Of a stretch of 64,000 nucleotides of DNA, positions 34,868 to 43,758 are shown one piece after another. Location: positions 57,686 to 121,685 of the forward strand of contig NZ_JAHQCX010000018.1 in the NCBI RefSeq assembly GCF_019042245.1, in the 5' to 3' direction. The notes under the pieces were generated by a model. It made no database searches and was not told the DNA's origin. It saw nothing but the letters and a program-made list of their open reading frames with translations. Positions within the stretch are counted from its first letter, which is position 1, and every line of letters begins with the position of its first letter. Source of the stretch: Diplocloster modestus (GTDB lineage Bacteria > Bacillota > Clostridia > Lachnospirales > Lachnospiraceae). A program made the translations under genes and the position numbers.

Positions 34868-35605
34868 CTAGTACCCGTAGATATCATAGATCTCGTCCGT
34901 GTAAACCCCCGGCTCCTTATATACGATCAGAGGTTTTTCCACCCGGATTCTTGAATTTCCTCCACGCAGCGCTTCGATCAATACCATATTCGGCTCCTTA
35001 TCCACAAACGGGTAAACCAGACGCATCCGCTTGGGCTCCAGCCGGTAAGATACCAGCATAGTCATGATCTCAGCCAGACGGAACGGCCGGTGTACCAGAT
35101 AGAACCGGCCGCCGGTACACAGTAACCGGGCGCTGGCCCGTATAATATCCTCCAGTGTACACAGCAGTTCATGTCTCGCTATGGCCTTGGGGGAATCCGG
35201 ATTGACCAGTCCATGCTGTCCGATCATGTAGGGTGGATTGGATGTAATTACATCAAAAGAAGCAGCCTCGAACATCTCACCTGCCTCTTTGATATCACCG
35301 GTAATAATCTTGATTTTCTCATCCAGCCCGTTTAAGGCAACGCTGCGCCTGGCCATATCCGCGCTTTCCTCCTGGATCTCCAGGCCGGTAAAGTGCTTTC
35401 CTTTTGTCTTGGCCTCCAGAAGGATCGGGATAATCCCGTTTCCAGTTCCCAGATCCAGCGCGGTCTCCCCCTCTTTCACCGTGGCATATCCCGACAGCAG
35501 TACCGCGTCCATGCCAAAACAGAAGCGGGATGAATTCTGGATGATCCGGTAACCGTTCCGGTGGAGTTCATCCAGACGTTCCTGCTCTTTTAATTCAATC
35601 TTCAT
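34868..35605 (-). CDS. tRNA1(Val) (adenine-N6)-methyltransferase-like protein (TrmN6/YabB family)
   Basis: 245 residues from the ATG at 35605; an alternative TTG at 35614 overlaps the ricT stop and has GGATGATG upstream, so the true start may be three codons earlier. S-adenosylmethionine motif ALDLGTGNGIIPILLEAK and catalytic NPPY near residue 127 (ITSNPPYMIG). Opening LDELHRNGYRIIQNSSRFCF is typical of the family. Part of the holB-ricT-trmN6-rsmI run. Confidence 0.88.
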   Translation of the reverse strand: MKIELKEQERLDELHRNGYRIIQNSSRFCFGMDAVLLSGYATVKEGETALDLGTGNGIIPILLEAKTKGKHFTGLEIQEESADMARRSVALNGLDEKIKIITGDIKEAGEMFEAASFDVITSNPPYMIGQHGLVNPDSPKAIARHELLCTLEDIIRASARLLCTGGRFYLVHRPFRLAEIMTMLVSYRLEPKRMRLVYPFVDKEPNMVLIEALRGGNSRIRVEKPLIVYKEPGVYTDEIYDIYGY

Positions 35606-35610
35606 CGAAC

Positions 35611-36522
35611 TCAATTATCATCATCCAGTTTGGACTTTCCTTCCTTTTTTTCCAAAGCTTCCAGGGCTTTTAGTTCTTTATCTGCTATGTTTATCTTCTC
35701 TTTTTTCCTCTTGGGTTTCGTTTTCAGTTCGTTTACTTTGTACTCGCGGATTTCTTTTTCATCGTTGACCTCCACGATCACCTTCACCTGCTGGCGCAGG
35801 ACACTGACGCTTTGCACTTCACCGCGCAGGCCGTCATTGGTAGTGACATGGTCGCCGGGATTGGGCAGGCGGCTGTTCAGCTCCTCGTAGGTCTCTTCTT
35901 CATTCTTCAGACAGCACATCAGCCTTCCGCAGACGCCCGATATCTTCGTGGGATTCAGCGACAGGTTCTGTTCTTTGGCCATCTTGATGGACACCGGCAC
36001 GAACTCTGAGAGGTAGCTGTTGCAGCACAGCGCCCTTCCGCAGATACCGACACCGCCCAGGATCTTGGTCTCATCCCGCACGCCGATCTGACGCAGTTCG
36101 ATTCTGGTCTTGAACACACCGGCCAGATCCTTGACCAGCTCCCGGAAGTCGATCCTTCCATCCGCTGTAAAGTAAAACAGCACTTTATTGTTATCAAACG
36201 TGTATTCCACGTCGATCAGTTTCATCTCCAGGCCATGCTTCCGGATTTTTTCCATGCAGATGCCGAAGGCTTCTTTTTCTTTTTTGCGGTTACGCTCCTC
36301 CGCGGCGTCATCCTTGGCGGACGCCAGCCGGATCACAGGTTTTAGCGGCTGCACCACTTTTTCCTCTTCCACTTCCTTCGGCCCCAGAACCACTGTCCCG
36401 TATTCTACACCCCGGGCTGTCTCTACGATCACGTGATCTCCCATTTTGATGGTCATCTTCAGCGGATCGAAGAAATATACTTTGCCCGCCTTGCGAAATC
36501 TCACGCCTATCACATTTCTCAT
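35611..36522 (-). CDS. ricT: PSP1-domain protein RicT (YaaT)
   Basis: 303 residues, one base after the holB stop. The PSP1 domain carries the conserved cysteines of this family: GGVGICGRALCCNSYL and SGVCGRLMCCLKNEEETYEEL, ligands for an Fe-S cluster in the RicA-F-T complex. That complex affects RNase Y-dependent mRNA processing and, in sporulators, phosphorelay activation. The C-terminus ends in a Lys/Glu-rich tail. Cytoplasmic. Confidence 0.93.
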   Translation of the reverse strand: MRNVIGVRFRKAGKVYFFDPLKMTIKMGDHVIVETARGVEYGTVVLGPKEVEEEKVVQPLKPVIRLASAKDDAAEERNRKKEKEAFGICMEKIRKHGLEMKLIDVEYTFDNNKVLFYFTADGRIDFRELVKDLAGVFKTRIELRQIGVRDETKILGGVGICGRALCCNSYLSEFVPVSIKMAKEQNLSLNPTKISGVCGRLMCCLKNEEETYEELNSRLPNPGDHVTTNDGLRGEVQSVSVLRQQVKVIVEVNDEKEIREYKVNELKTKPKRKKEKINIADKELKALEALEKKEGKSKLDDDN

Positions 36523-36523
36523 G

Positions 36524-37513
36524 TCAGTTCTCCTTTATCGTCAGCAGCAATAATTCCATTGCCAGCTCAAAATTCACATTGGCTTTCAGACGGGCCTTCG
36601 TCTTGTCCAGCTGCTCCAGAATCGTCTCGATTCCTTCATAAGAGCTCTTATCCGCCTGCTGCCGTATATAGTTGATATGTTCCTTAAAAATCAGCGGATT
36701 CATATCTTTTGTTGCCTTGAACAGCAGCACATCCCGGTACCATACCATCAGAATATCCAGATAATCATTGATATCCATCCGGTAATCCGTGATCTGCTTT
36801 AACGCGCTGATGATCTCGTACAGCTCCATCTCGTGGATATGCTGCAGCAGATGCAGTGCCGCATCCTTGATCTCATTAAAATTCTCCGACGTGGCCAGCT
36901 TTACCGCACGCCCCACATTCCCCTGGGCGAACGAAAGGCTCAGATCCGCTTTATAATCCGGCACCTGCAATTGTTCCATCAGATACTTCCGGATCTTCTC
37001 ATCCGCCACCGGTTTTAAATTCAGCGTCACGCATCTGGACAGAATCGTGGGCAAAAGCCTGTCCGCGCTCTCCGCCAACAGGATCAGAATCCCATAGCCC
37101 GGCGGTTCCTCGATGGTTTTCAATAAGGCGTTCTGGGCCTGTACGGTCATCTTCTCCGCCTCATCGATAATGTATATTTTATAAGGGCTGCTGTAAGGTT
37201 TCACCTGAATATCCCCGTTTACCTGGGTACGGATATCCTCCACGCCGATGGAATTCGGCTTCTCGTGGGTAACCCATATGATATCCGGCTGGTTCTTTCC
37301 CGCGGCCTGGATGCAGGAATGGCATTCCATGCACGGATTCATTCCACCCTTCTCGCATTGCAGTGTCTGGGCAAAGATCCCGGCCAGCAGCTTCTTCCCC
37401 GCCCCCTCCTCCGCGCAGAACAGATAGGCGTGGGATATTTTATTTAGTTCTATTGCACGCTGGAGATGATCGATGATCTGTTCATGTCCAACTACATCCT
37501 GAAATCCTGCCAT
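36524..37513 (-). CDS. holB: DNA polymerase III subunit delta'
   Basis: 329 residues, ATG with AAGGAA upstream. AAA+ clamp-loader subunit: VGHEQIIDHLQRA start, YLFCAEEGAGKKLLAG (a degenerate P-loop as usual for delta'), the four-cysteine zinc module LQCEKGGMNPCMECHSC, and the sensor LPTILSRCVTLNL with the SRC motif. It helps load the sliding clamp on DNA. Confidence 0.94.
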   Translation of the reverse strand: MAGFQDVVGHEQIIDHLQRAIELNKISHAYLFCAEEGAGKKLLAGIFAQTLQCEKGGMNPCMECHSCIQAAGKNQPDIIWVTHEKPNSIGVEDIRTQVNGDIQVKPYSSPYKIYIIDEAEKMTVQAQNALLKTIEEPPGYGILILLAESADRLLPTILSRCVTLNLKPVADEKIRKYLMEQLQVPDYKADLSLSFAQGNVGRAVKLATSENFNEIKDAALHLLQHIHEMELYEIISALKQITDYRMDINDYLDILMVWYRDVLLFKATKDMNPLIFKEHINYIRQQADKSSYEGIETILEQLDKTKARLKANVNFELAMELLLLTIKEN

Positions 37514-37601
37514 AAGCTTTTTTCCTTTTTTGAATGAATTGCTCCCGGTTATTCAGATTACGCGGTCCCGATCCAGATCAGGCCGCGCCCAGTGCAATTA
37601 A

Positions 37602-38195
37602 TTATATCATAATCTCTTTTGAAATAAAAGTTTTTATGTGGTTGATGCACTCCGGAAGTTCCTGGTTCTCAAAACGATAGCCGATTCCCAGTTTTTCCAG
37701 TTTATCTTCGGCGAAATCCTCACTGTCCGCCAGGAAACGGCGGCACATTTCCGCGTATTTGGGTTCCTTTTGTCTGCGCTCCCGATCCAGGGCCCGCTGC
37801 AGGCGCACGCCGTCTTCCACTTCTATATAAATCGGGATCACCCGGCCTGCTCCAAAGTAATCTCTCATTTTCTCATAGGAGACCAGCGTTCCGATTACCG
37901 CATAATTATACGCGGCCAGCTGGATCTGTTCATCATTCACCGTAAAATATTTCCAGACCCCGTGTACCGTACTGTAGGCCCGCAGCTCTATGATCTTCCC
38001 GTCCGCCAGCAGATGCTCCAGCTCTTCCTCACTGGAAAAATAATATTCTATTCCGTCCGTCTCGCCTTCGCGGATCGGTCGGGTTGTGTACAGGACAATT
38101 GTTTTTAACTGTAACTTTTCATCGGATACCAGATCCTTGTATATCGTATCCTTTCCGGATGAGCTCTTTCCCATCAGATAAAATATTTTCCCCAT
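37602..38195 (-). CDS. Guanylate kinase-like protein
   Basis: 197 residues from the ATG at 38195, with GAGG 5 bases upstream. P-loop MGKSSSGKDT and YTTRPIREGETDGIEYYF, the GMP-binding motif of guanylate kinases, are clear. The C-terminal half differs from the housekeeping enzyme (VWKYFTVNDEQIQLA in place of GNYYGT-type loops). It precedes holB, where other Firmicutes carry tmk, so it may be a paralogous nucleotide kinase. A strong promoter lies upstream. Confidence 0.8.
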   Translation of the reverse strand: MGKIFYLMGKSSSGKDTIYKDLVSDEKLQLKTIVLYTTRPIREGETDGIEYYFSSEEELEHLLADGKIIELRAYSTVHGVWKYFTVNDEQIQLAAYNYAVIGTLVSYEKMRDYFGAGRVIPIYIEVEDGVRLQRALDRERRQKEPKYAEMCRRFLADSEDFAEDKLEKLGIGYRFENQELPECINHIKTFISKEIMI

Positions 38196-38260
38196 TGGCA
38201 CCTCGTATCGTTGATTGGCGGCCTGAAAGCACTTTTTCTGCCTATCTTATCTTTTTATAC

Positions 38261-38290
38261 ATGATACTCTATACGGAGTCTTTTTGTCAA
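38261..38290 (-). promoter_or_regulatory. Sigma-A promoter of the guanylate-kinase-like/holB/rsmI operon
   Basis: On the minus strand, TTGACA (38290-38285), 18-base spacer and TATCAT (38266-38261). It lies about 65 bases upstream of the guanylate-kinase-like start and probably drives the whole run down to rsmI. Confidence 0.7.
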
Positions 38291-38322
38291 AGCATGCCTT
38301 ATTTGTTATGTTGCTGTATGTG

Positions 38323-38730
38323 TTACAGGTTTTGGAAATCCTCCTGCCAATTCTTTTTCACTTCCTCCCGAAAGTTTTCGAACATATGAAAATAGTCTGC
38401 TTTGACCGCTTTCAAAATATCAAGCGCAACTGACTTATTATAAGCATGAGCTACATTATTCCGGCTCATCAGAGCCCCCAGCCATAGCTGTTCATCCTTG
38501 ATCAGCCCCGCTTTAAAAGCAGTTTTCAAGATCTGTCGCGGTGAACCTGTAGCACTTTCCTCATATCCGTACCGTTCCAGTATCTCTTTCATAGCCTTCC
38601 ACGCCTGTTCAAAACAAATCTCATACAAAGCCACCAGCCCGGTCAGAACTACATTATCATATGGTTCCTCGTATAGAAAGACATCACTTAAGTTCTGCAA
38701 TGCCCTGCAAAAATTATCGTATTTTTTCAT
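38323..38730 (-). CDS. HEPN-domain nucleotidyltransferase-substrate-binding protein (HI0074-like), putative toxin of a HEPN/MNT pair
   Basis: 135 residues from the ATG at 38730 with GGGGAG upstream; the longer frame to 38781 lies deep inside the partner gene. An all-helical protein with the R-x4-H motif of HEPN domains in SRNNVAHAYN. HI0074-type proteins pair with minimal nucleotidyltransferases; in several type VII systems HEPN is the toxin and MNT neutralises it by adding AMP. The two genes overlap by 17 bases here. Confidence 0.85.
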   Translation of the reverse strand: MKKYDNFCRALQNLSDVFLYEEPYDNVVLTGLVALYEICFEQAWKAMKEILERYGYEESATGSPRQILKTAFKAGLIKDEQLWLGALMSRNNVAHAYNKSVALDILKAVKADYFHMFENFREEVKKNWQEDFQNL

Positions 38731-39031
38731 ATAGCAATCTCCCCTCTTTCTGAATCTCCACTGTAAGTTCTTCCTGGACACTTTTATCCAAATTCACTAC
38801 ATCATATTCCAGAAGGGTATCCGTCTCCTCATCCACCGCCAGAGTAAAGCCGATCACATCACCGCCGGTAACTGCCAGGTCGATGTCACTCACCCTTTTA
38901 TAATCCCCTCTGGCTCTTGAGCCAAACAAAATGACCTTTCCAATATTATATTTTTGGGCCAATTGTGTAATCTGGCTCAGTACTGTGGGATTGATCCCCG
39001 TATCAGACATATCTTTCATGCTGCTATTCAT
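38714..39031 (-). CDS. Minimal nucleotidyltransferase (MNT), partner of the HEPN protein
   Basis: 105 residues, ATG with GGAGGGCGG upstream. Core motif ILFGSRARGDYKRVSDIDL (GSx9-10DxD, metal ligands), then LEYDVVNLD with the third acidic residue. Together with the overlapping HEPN gene this forms a HEPN/MNT toxin-antitoxin-like module. Upstream DNA carries a dispersed repeat. Confidence 0.87.
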   Translation of the reverse strand: MNSSMKDMSDTGINPTVLSQITQLAQKYNIGKVILFGSRARGDYKRVSDIDLAVTGGDVIGFTLAVDEETDTLLEYDVVNLDKSVQEELTVEIQKEGRLLYEKIR

Positions 39032-39188
39032 GTCCGCCCTCCTTTTTATTCTTAGGATGTATTCCGCTCTTTTGATTGCAGCCCGCTCTTTTGTTTACAT
39101 TATAGACAAATACGGTTTCTTCCACAACACTAAAATGGCACTATTTCTATAATTTTAGCTGCCGCCATCTTTTTCACGGTTAAAAATT

Positions 39189-39328
39189 TATACTTTACAG
39201 CATCCCTTAATACATGCCCTTCGGGCGGGTTCGCAGCATTCGCTGCTCAATAATGTATACCATTTCCGGCATCTCGTGATGCATGCCCTTCGGGCAGGGC
39301 GGCAGTATCGCTGCTCCATCAGGTATCG
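39189..39328 (-). repeat. Dispersed two-hairpin repeat, two tandem units (inverted relative to 56305)
   Basis: Read on the minus strand, unit 1 (39259-39189) is nearly identical to the units at 56305-56441: GCAGCGAATGCTGC hairpin, then GCCCGAAGGGC hairpin, and GGGATGCTGTAAAGTATA at the end. Unit 2 (39328-39260) is a degenerate copy that keeps both hairpins. Non-coding; probably a miniature repeat family. Confidence 0.85.
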
Positions 39329-39496
39329 ATTTATTTCAATACATTCCTGCGGATTCTTCAATATCCCTTTTAAATGAATGAATTATTTGATAAAATGAAC
39401 CGAATGGAAAACTATTCCATTTATGTATCTAAAGTTTTTAATTAAAATTTTAGATAAAAACTCCTAAAAATTTATATATAAATTTTTACATTATTA

Positions 39497-39525
39497 TTGA
39501 CAAAAACTTTATATTAAAATATAAT
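39497..39525 (+). promoter_or_regulatory. Consensus sigma-A promoter of the LacI-family gene
   Basis: TTGACA (39497-39502), 17-base spacer and TATAAT (39520-39525) match the consensus exactly. The transcript would start near 39532, about 13 bases before the ATG at 39545. So strong a promoter on a regulator gene suggests autorepression. Confidence 0.85.
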
Positions 39526-39544
39526 AAAATCAGAGGTGGAGAAA

Positions 39545-40537
39545 ATGAAAGTCGGTATAAAAGAAATCAGTAACATTTCTGGCTTCTCGCAAGCCACGGT
39601 GTCAAACGTATTAAACGGAAAGGCCGGTGTCAACGAGGAAACCGCCGCAAAAATTATGGAAATCGCCAGATCTTCCGGATACTTTCAGTCAAAGAAATTC
39701 AAAAAAATCAGGCTTGTTTTATATAAAAAGCATGGGAATATTTTAGATGACACTCCGTTTTTTTCATTGTTATTTGAAGGCGTCGAGACCGGCTGCCGGG
39801 AAAATGGCCTGAAATTAGAAATGAATGTTTTAGATGAAAGCAAGCCCAACTTTGAAACAGAATTAAGGGAAATCACCCGGGATATATCATCCGGTATTCT
39901 GCTGGTCGCCACGGAGATGTGTGATGACAGCATCCGGAAATTCAGTCAGGCAGCATCTCCGCTGGTGGTCATCGATAACCGGTTTGATTTTATGCCATTC
40001 CACTCCGTTTCCACGGAAAACGAAAAGTCCGTATATTACGCAGTCAGGTACCTGATCGGCAATGGTCATCAGGAGATCGGCTTCATCAACAGCAAAGTGC
40101 CCATTTACAATTTCTACCGGCGGGAACAGGGATACCGCCAGGCACTGAAAGATTCCGGCCTGAACTCCAAACTACCGGCGGTCGAGCTGCATCCCGCCAT
40201 GGAGGAAGCTTATCTGGATATGAAGAAATATCTGGAAACGAAACCAAAGCTTTGCAGCGCCTACTTTGTTGTAGACGATATGATCGCTCACGGTGTCATC
40301 AAGGCTTTGAAAGAAAGCGGTTATCACATACCAAGGGACGTATCACTGATCGGGTTCGATGATCTTCCCTACAGCGCCATCTCTTCGCCGTGCCTGTCCA
40401 CCATCCGGGTGTTCAAGCAGGAGATGGGAAGAGTCGCGGTAAATATGCTGGTAAATAATATCGGTGTCGTGGGTACTACTTTGCACAGCGAGATCAGTAC
40501 GGAATTTATGAATCGGGACAGCATCCGTTTACAGTGA
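39545..40537 (+). CDS. LacI-family transcriptional regulator
   Basis: 330 residues from the ATG at 39545, with AGAGGTGG upstream. HTH VGIKEISNISGFSQATVSNVLNG, then a Peripla_BP_3-type effector domain ending in LIGFDDLPYSAISSPCLSTI, typical of LacI/GalR. It lies ahead of, and in the same direction as, a ribose-type importer with M20 and M24-fold genes, and probably represses them. Confidence 0.92.
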   Translation: MKVGIKEISNISGFSQATVSNVLNGKAGVNEETAAKIMEIARSSGYFQSKKFKKIRLVLYKKHGNILDDTPFFSLLFEGVETGCRENGLKLEMNVLDESKPNFETELREITRDISSGILLVATEMCDDSIRKFSQAASPLVVIDNRFDFMPFHSVSTENEKSVYYAVRYLIGNGHQEIGFINSKVPIYNFYRREQGYRQALKDSGLNSKLPAVELHPAMEEAYLDMKKYLETKPKLCSAYFVVDDMIAHGVIKALKESGYHIPRDVSLIGFDDLPYSAISSPCLSTIRVFKQEMGRVAVNMLVNNIGVVGTTLHSEISTEFMNRDSIRLQ

Positions 40538-40937
40538 AGCAGTGAAGCTGCCCGGCAGGGTATCCTTCAAGAGATGTTGTAAAGTATAAATTACGTTACA
40601 TAGACAGGCATGTCTGAGAAATAAAGCGCGTGAAATAATTCTTCAGAGAAAGAAAAGGGAGGGAGCCACAAAGTTAACGACAATTGTATCTTTCGCAGGC
40701 CGCGATAGGCCAACAGAACTAGGAGGACGCTCATAGTTACTGATTTTTATACTCTTTTTTAGGAATTCCCATTTCGCAGTTAAAACCCTAGGAATCGTTT
40801 TTAAAGTTTAAGGCTTGATTAATCAAATGTAAACCAAAACTTCAAGCCAGAAGCACAACAGAATCAAGCAAAAACTTACAATTGTAATTGTTTGGTAACA
40901 AAACGTCGCTACGCCGACTATTATGGGAGGTAATTAC
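40538..40937. promoter_or_regulatory. 400-base regulatory region between the LacI-type gene and the importer
   Basis: No gene is visible. A perfect palindrome TTGATTAATCAA (40815-40826) sits within a longer inverted repeat GGCTTGA (40812-40818) and TCAAGCC (40842-40848). These are candidate operators for the LacI-type regulator. I could not identify a convincing consensus promoter by eye. Confidence 0.5.
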
Positions 40938-42185
40938 ATGATAAAACAAAAATTAACCAGTATCATTATGACAGCCGTTCTCCTCGGTCTGGTCTGTTTC
41001 ACAGGATGTTCTTCTGAAAACAAAGGCTCTTCCACCCCTCCGGCTTCCACAGATACGCCGCAGGCCGTGCAGGATACTGCCGCCGCCCCCGCCAGCACCA
41101 GCGATTCCGCGGCTGCTCCGGCTGCCGCGGACGGCCAGACCGCCGATGGTACCATCCGGGTAGACGATAATCTTCCCGCGGATGTCGCCGCAAAGGAAGG
41201 CCCCAACGGAGAAACCCCTGAATCCGCTTCCCTCCTTCAGCTGACCCCCGAAGAAGCTGCCAAAATTAAGGAGGGTAACTACACCGCCGCGATCTGCTGG
41301 CATCAGGGTGGCGATACCTATATCACTAAGCACACCCAGTTTATCACCGAGATGCTTGAGGAAGTCGGAATCAAGGTAATCGCCGTCACCGATGCAGGGC
41401 TCAGCACAGAACAGCAGCTCTCCGATATTGAAACTGTTATGGCTATGAAACCGGATATTATCATCGGAGAACCGGTGGATGCGGTGGCCACCAGACAGGC
41501 CTGGCAGAAAGTCAGCGAAGCCGGTATCTCTCTTGTATTCATGGATGCCAGCGGTGACGGTATGAAAGCCGGTACGGACTATGTCAGCTGTGTCTCATCG
41601 GATAATTACGGCAACGGCGTGATAACCGCGGATCTGATGGCGCAGGCCATCGGAGAAGAAGGTGACGTAGGCATGTGTTACCGGAACGTGAACCTCTATC
41701 CGGTCGAGCAGAGAAAGCTCGGCTTCATGGATACCATGGAGTCCAAATATCCAAATATCAAGGTTGCAGAGGCCACTCCCTGTGAGACCGCAGCCGACTG
41801 TGAAGACGCCACCAATGCGATGCTGCTGAAGAATCCGAACCTGAAAGGCTCCTTTGGATGGTACGACGAACCCTGTATCGTCATCGCCGCTGCCGCCCGC
41901 TCCAACGGCCGCAATGATTTCGTCGTGACCGGCTGCGACCTGGGCGAAGACGTAGCGCTTGCTCTGGCACAGAATGATATCGTAACCGGCATCGCCGCAC
42001 AGAGAATCAAGGCCCAGGCCAGAGCACTCGGTATCCTCGGCTGCTATGGATTACTGGAAAAACAGGCTCCGGAATTCGTCGCCGTTCCCGGCCTGGCGGT
42101 TACCCACGACAATGTGGCGGATGCATGGAGAGAATGTTACGGCGAAGAACCGTCTGCAGAAATTCTAAAAGCCATAGGACAATAA
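40938..42185 (+). CDS. Ribose-type ABC transporter substrate-binding lipoprotein
   Basis: 415 residues from the ATG at 40938, preceded by GGGAGG. Lipobox CFTGC (lipid Cys near residue 24) and a long Ala/Ser/Pro/Thr-rich tether to about residue 80. The mature domain is a Peripla_BP_4 fold: AICWHQGGDTYITKHTQFI, ETVMAMKPDIIIGEPVDA, FMDASGDGM and FVVTGCDLGED. First gene of the second ribose-type importer. Ligand unknown. Confidence 0.92.
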   Translation: MIKQKLTSIIMTAVLLGLVCFTGCSSENKGSSTPPASTDTPQAVQDTAAAPASTSDSAAAPAAADGQTADGTIRVDDNLPADVAAKEGPNGETPESASLLQLTPEEAAKIKEGNYTAAICWHQGGDTYITKHTQFITEMLEEVGIKVIAVTDAGLSTEQQLSDIETVMAMKPDIIIGEPVDAVATRQAWQKVSEAGISLVFMDASGDGMKAGTDYVSCVSSDNYGNGVITADLMAQAIGEEGDVGMCYRNVNLYPVEQRKLGFMDTMESKYPNIKVAEATPCETAADCEDATNAMLLKNPNLKGSFGWYDEPCIVIAAAARSNGRNDFVVTGCDLGEDVALALAQNDIVTGIAAQRIKAQARALGILGCYGLLEKQAPEFVAVPGLAVTHDNVADAWRECYGEEPSAEILKAIGQ

Positions 42186-42195
42186 ATGCCAATCC

Positions 42196-42228
42196 GGAAA
42201 ATGGCCGGGGGACACCAGGCCATTTTCC
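42196..42228 (+). other. Intercistronic hairpin after the binding-protein gene
   Basis: GGAAAATGGCC (42196-42206) and GGCCATTTTCC (42218-42228) form a perfect 11-bp stem with an 11-base loop and no T-run. It lies between the binding-protein stop and the ATPase gene, the same place as in the other two importers of this window. Confidence 0.7.
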
Positions 42229-42246
42229 ATGAAAGAGGTGAGCAGG

Positions 42247-43758
42247 ATGGCTGCAAAGAAACACACAGTTCTGGAAATGAAAAATATCTGCAAATCCTTT
42301 AGCGGAATCCAGGTACTGGAGCAAGTGAACTTTGAAGTATACGAAAATGAAATCGTCGCACTCATGGGCGGTAACGGGGCAGGGAAATCCACCCTGATGA
42401 AAATCCTGAACGGTGTCTACCGGTCTGATTCCGGGGAAATCTGTCTGGACGGAGAAACCATTGCCATTGATGGGGTCCTGGACGCCCGAAGTCACGGGAT
42501 CGCTATGATATACCAGGAATTCAGCCTGATATCCACACTGACTGTCGCCCAGAATATATTTCTCACCAGAGAGCCACGAAATAAACTGGGTCTTGTGGAT
42601 AACGAACTCTGTATTCAAAAATCCCAGGAAATTCTGAACACTCTGGGAATCGACATCAACCCCAAAGCCAAGGTAGAGGACTTAAGCGTAGGCTGCCGGC
42701 AAATCGTGGAGATCGCCAAAGCCCTCTCCACCAATGTCCGGATTTTGGTTATGGATGAGCCTACCTCCGCCCTGACCGAACATGAAACGGATATTTTATT
42801 CGGAATCATACGGCGTCTGGTAAAGACCGGCATATCCGTTATCTTCATCAGTCACAGGCTCAAAGAGATCTATCAGCTCTGTGACCGGATCACCGTACTC
42901 CGGGATGGGAAGATCGTTCTGGATGACGCCTGCACAAATATAGAGATGAATCAAGTGATCCAGTATATTGTCGGCTCCGATATGAATAAAAAATTCGAAT
43001 GGATCCCCCGGACCTATCCCATCGACCAACCGCCCGTGCTGGAAGTAGCAAATCTAAAATATAAAAACCGGGTCAAAGATATAAGCTTCGCGCTGCATCC
43101 GTCCGAGATCCTGGGTATCGCAGGATTGATGGGAAGCGGACGCTCCGAGACGCTACTGTCCATCTTTGGTCTGCTGAAACCGGACGCCGGAGAGATTCTG
43201 GTGGATGGAAAGCCCTGCGTGATCCGGACCCCCTCCGACGCCATCGCCAAAGGAATCGCCCTGGTTCCGGAGTCAAGACGAGTCCAGGGTCTGGTCGTGG
43301 AACACAGCGTAAAAGAAAACGTCATCATTACGATCCTGGATCGTATAAAAAAAGGTATTCTTCTAAGTGAAAAAGAAGCAAACCGCCGGGTCAAAGACCA
43401 AATCTCCCTTCTGAACATCAAAACAGACGGCATCCATAAAAAAGTCCGCCTTCTGTCCGGCGGAAACCAGCAAAAAGTGGTCATCTCCAAATGGCTGGCC
43501 AATCAGTCCCGCATCCTGATGCTTGATGAACCCACCGTCGGTGTGGATATCGGCGCCAAGACAGAGATCATACATATCATCCGCCAGCTGGCGGACGAAG
43601 GACATTCCATACTGATCGTATCCAGTGAGCTGAACGAACTCCTGGCGATCGCCGACCGCATCCTCATCTTCAAGGATGGCCTGGTTATCAATGAAATGAT
43701 GAGAAAAGAAATAACAAGTGAGGAGGTGCTGCAGCATGCAATCCAAGGGTATCAATAA
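42247..43758 (+). CDS. Ribose-type ABC transporter duplicated ATPase (RbsA/MglA family)
   Basis: 503 residues from the ATG at 42247, with AGAGGTGAG upstream; an earlier ATG at 42229 is less well placed. First cassette: GGNGAGKSTLMK, signature-like LSVGCRQ, VMDEPTSAL. Second: GLMGSGRSE, LSGGNQQKVVISKWL, MLDEPTVGVD. Works with the binding lipoprotein upstream and the permease that overlaps its 3' end. Confidence 0.93.
   Translation: MAAKKHTVLEMKNICKSFSGIQVLEQVNFEVYENEIVALMGGNGAGKSTLMKILNGVYRSDSGEICLDGETIAIDGVLDARSHGIAMIYQEFSLISTLTVAQNIFLTREPRNKLGLVDNELCIQKSQEILNTLGIDINPKAKVEDLSVGCRQIVEIAKALSTNVRILVMDEPTSALTEHETDILFGIIRRLVKTGISVIFISHRLKEIYQLCDRITVLRDGKIVLDDACTNIEMNQVIQYIVGSDMNKKFEWIPRTYPIDQPPVLEVANLKYKNRVKDISFALHPSEILGIAGLMGSGRSETLLSIFGLLKPDAGEILVDGKPCVIRTPSDAIAKGIALVPESRRVQGLVVEHSVKENVIITILDRIKKGILLSEKEANRRVKDQISLLNIKTDGIHKKVRLLSGGNQQKVVISKWLANQSRILMLDEPTVGVDIGAKTEIIHIIRQLADEGHSILIVSSELNELLAIADRILIFKDGLVINEMMRKEITSEEVLQHAIQGYQ

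Larger units (their letters stand above)
39032..39544. other. 513-base intergenic region with repeats and a promoter
   Basis: No gene is visible. It holds the two-hairpin repeat (39189-39328), a perfect 22-bp AT palindrome at 39467-39488, an imperfect inverted repeat at 39427-39456 beginning TATCTAAA and ending TTTAGATA, and the consensus promoter at 39497-39525. The AT palindromes are candidate operators for the LacI-type gene that follows. Confidence 0.7.

Noticed and set aside
39189..39328. Terminators of the HEPN/MNT or LacI-type genes
   Set aside because: The hairpins lack T-runs and the block is repeated elsewhere in another context; a dispersed repeat explains it better.
42100..42618. 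Long antisense frames opposite real genes (here and at many other places, such as 13129-14034 and 23441-24547)
   Set aside because: They mirror well-supported genes, lack ribosome-binding sites and have no recognisable domains; they come from the GC-rich codon pattern of the opposite strand.
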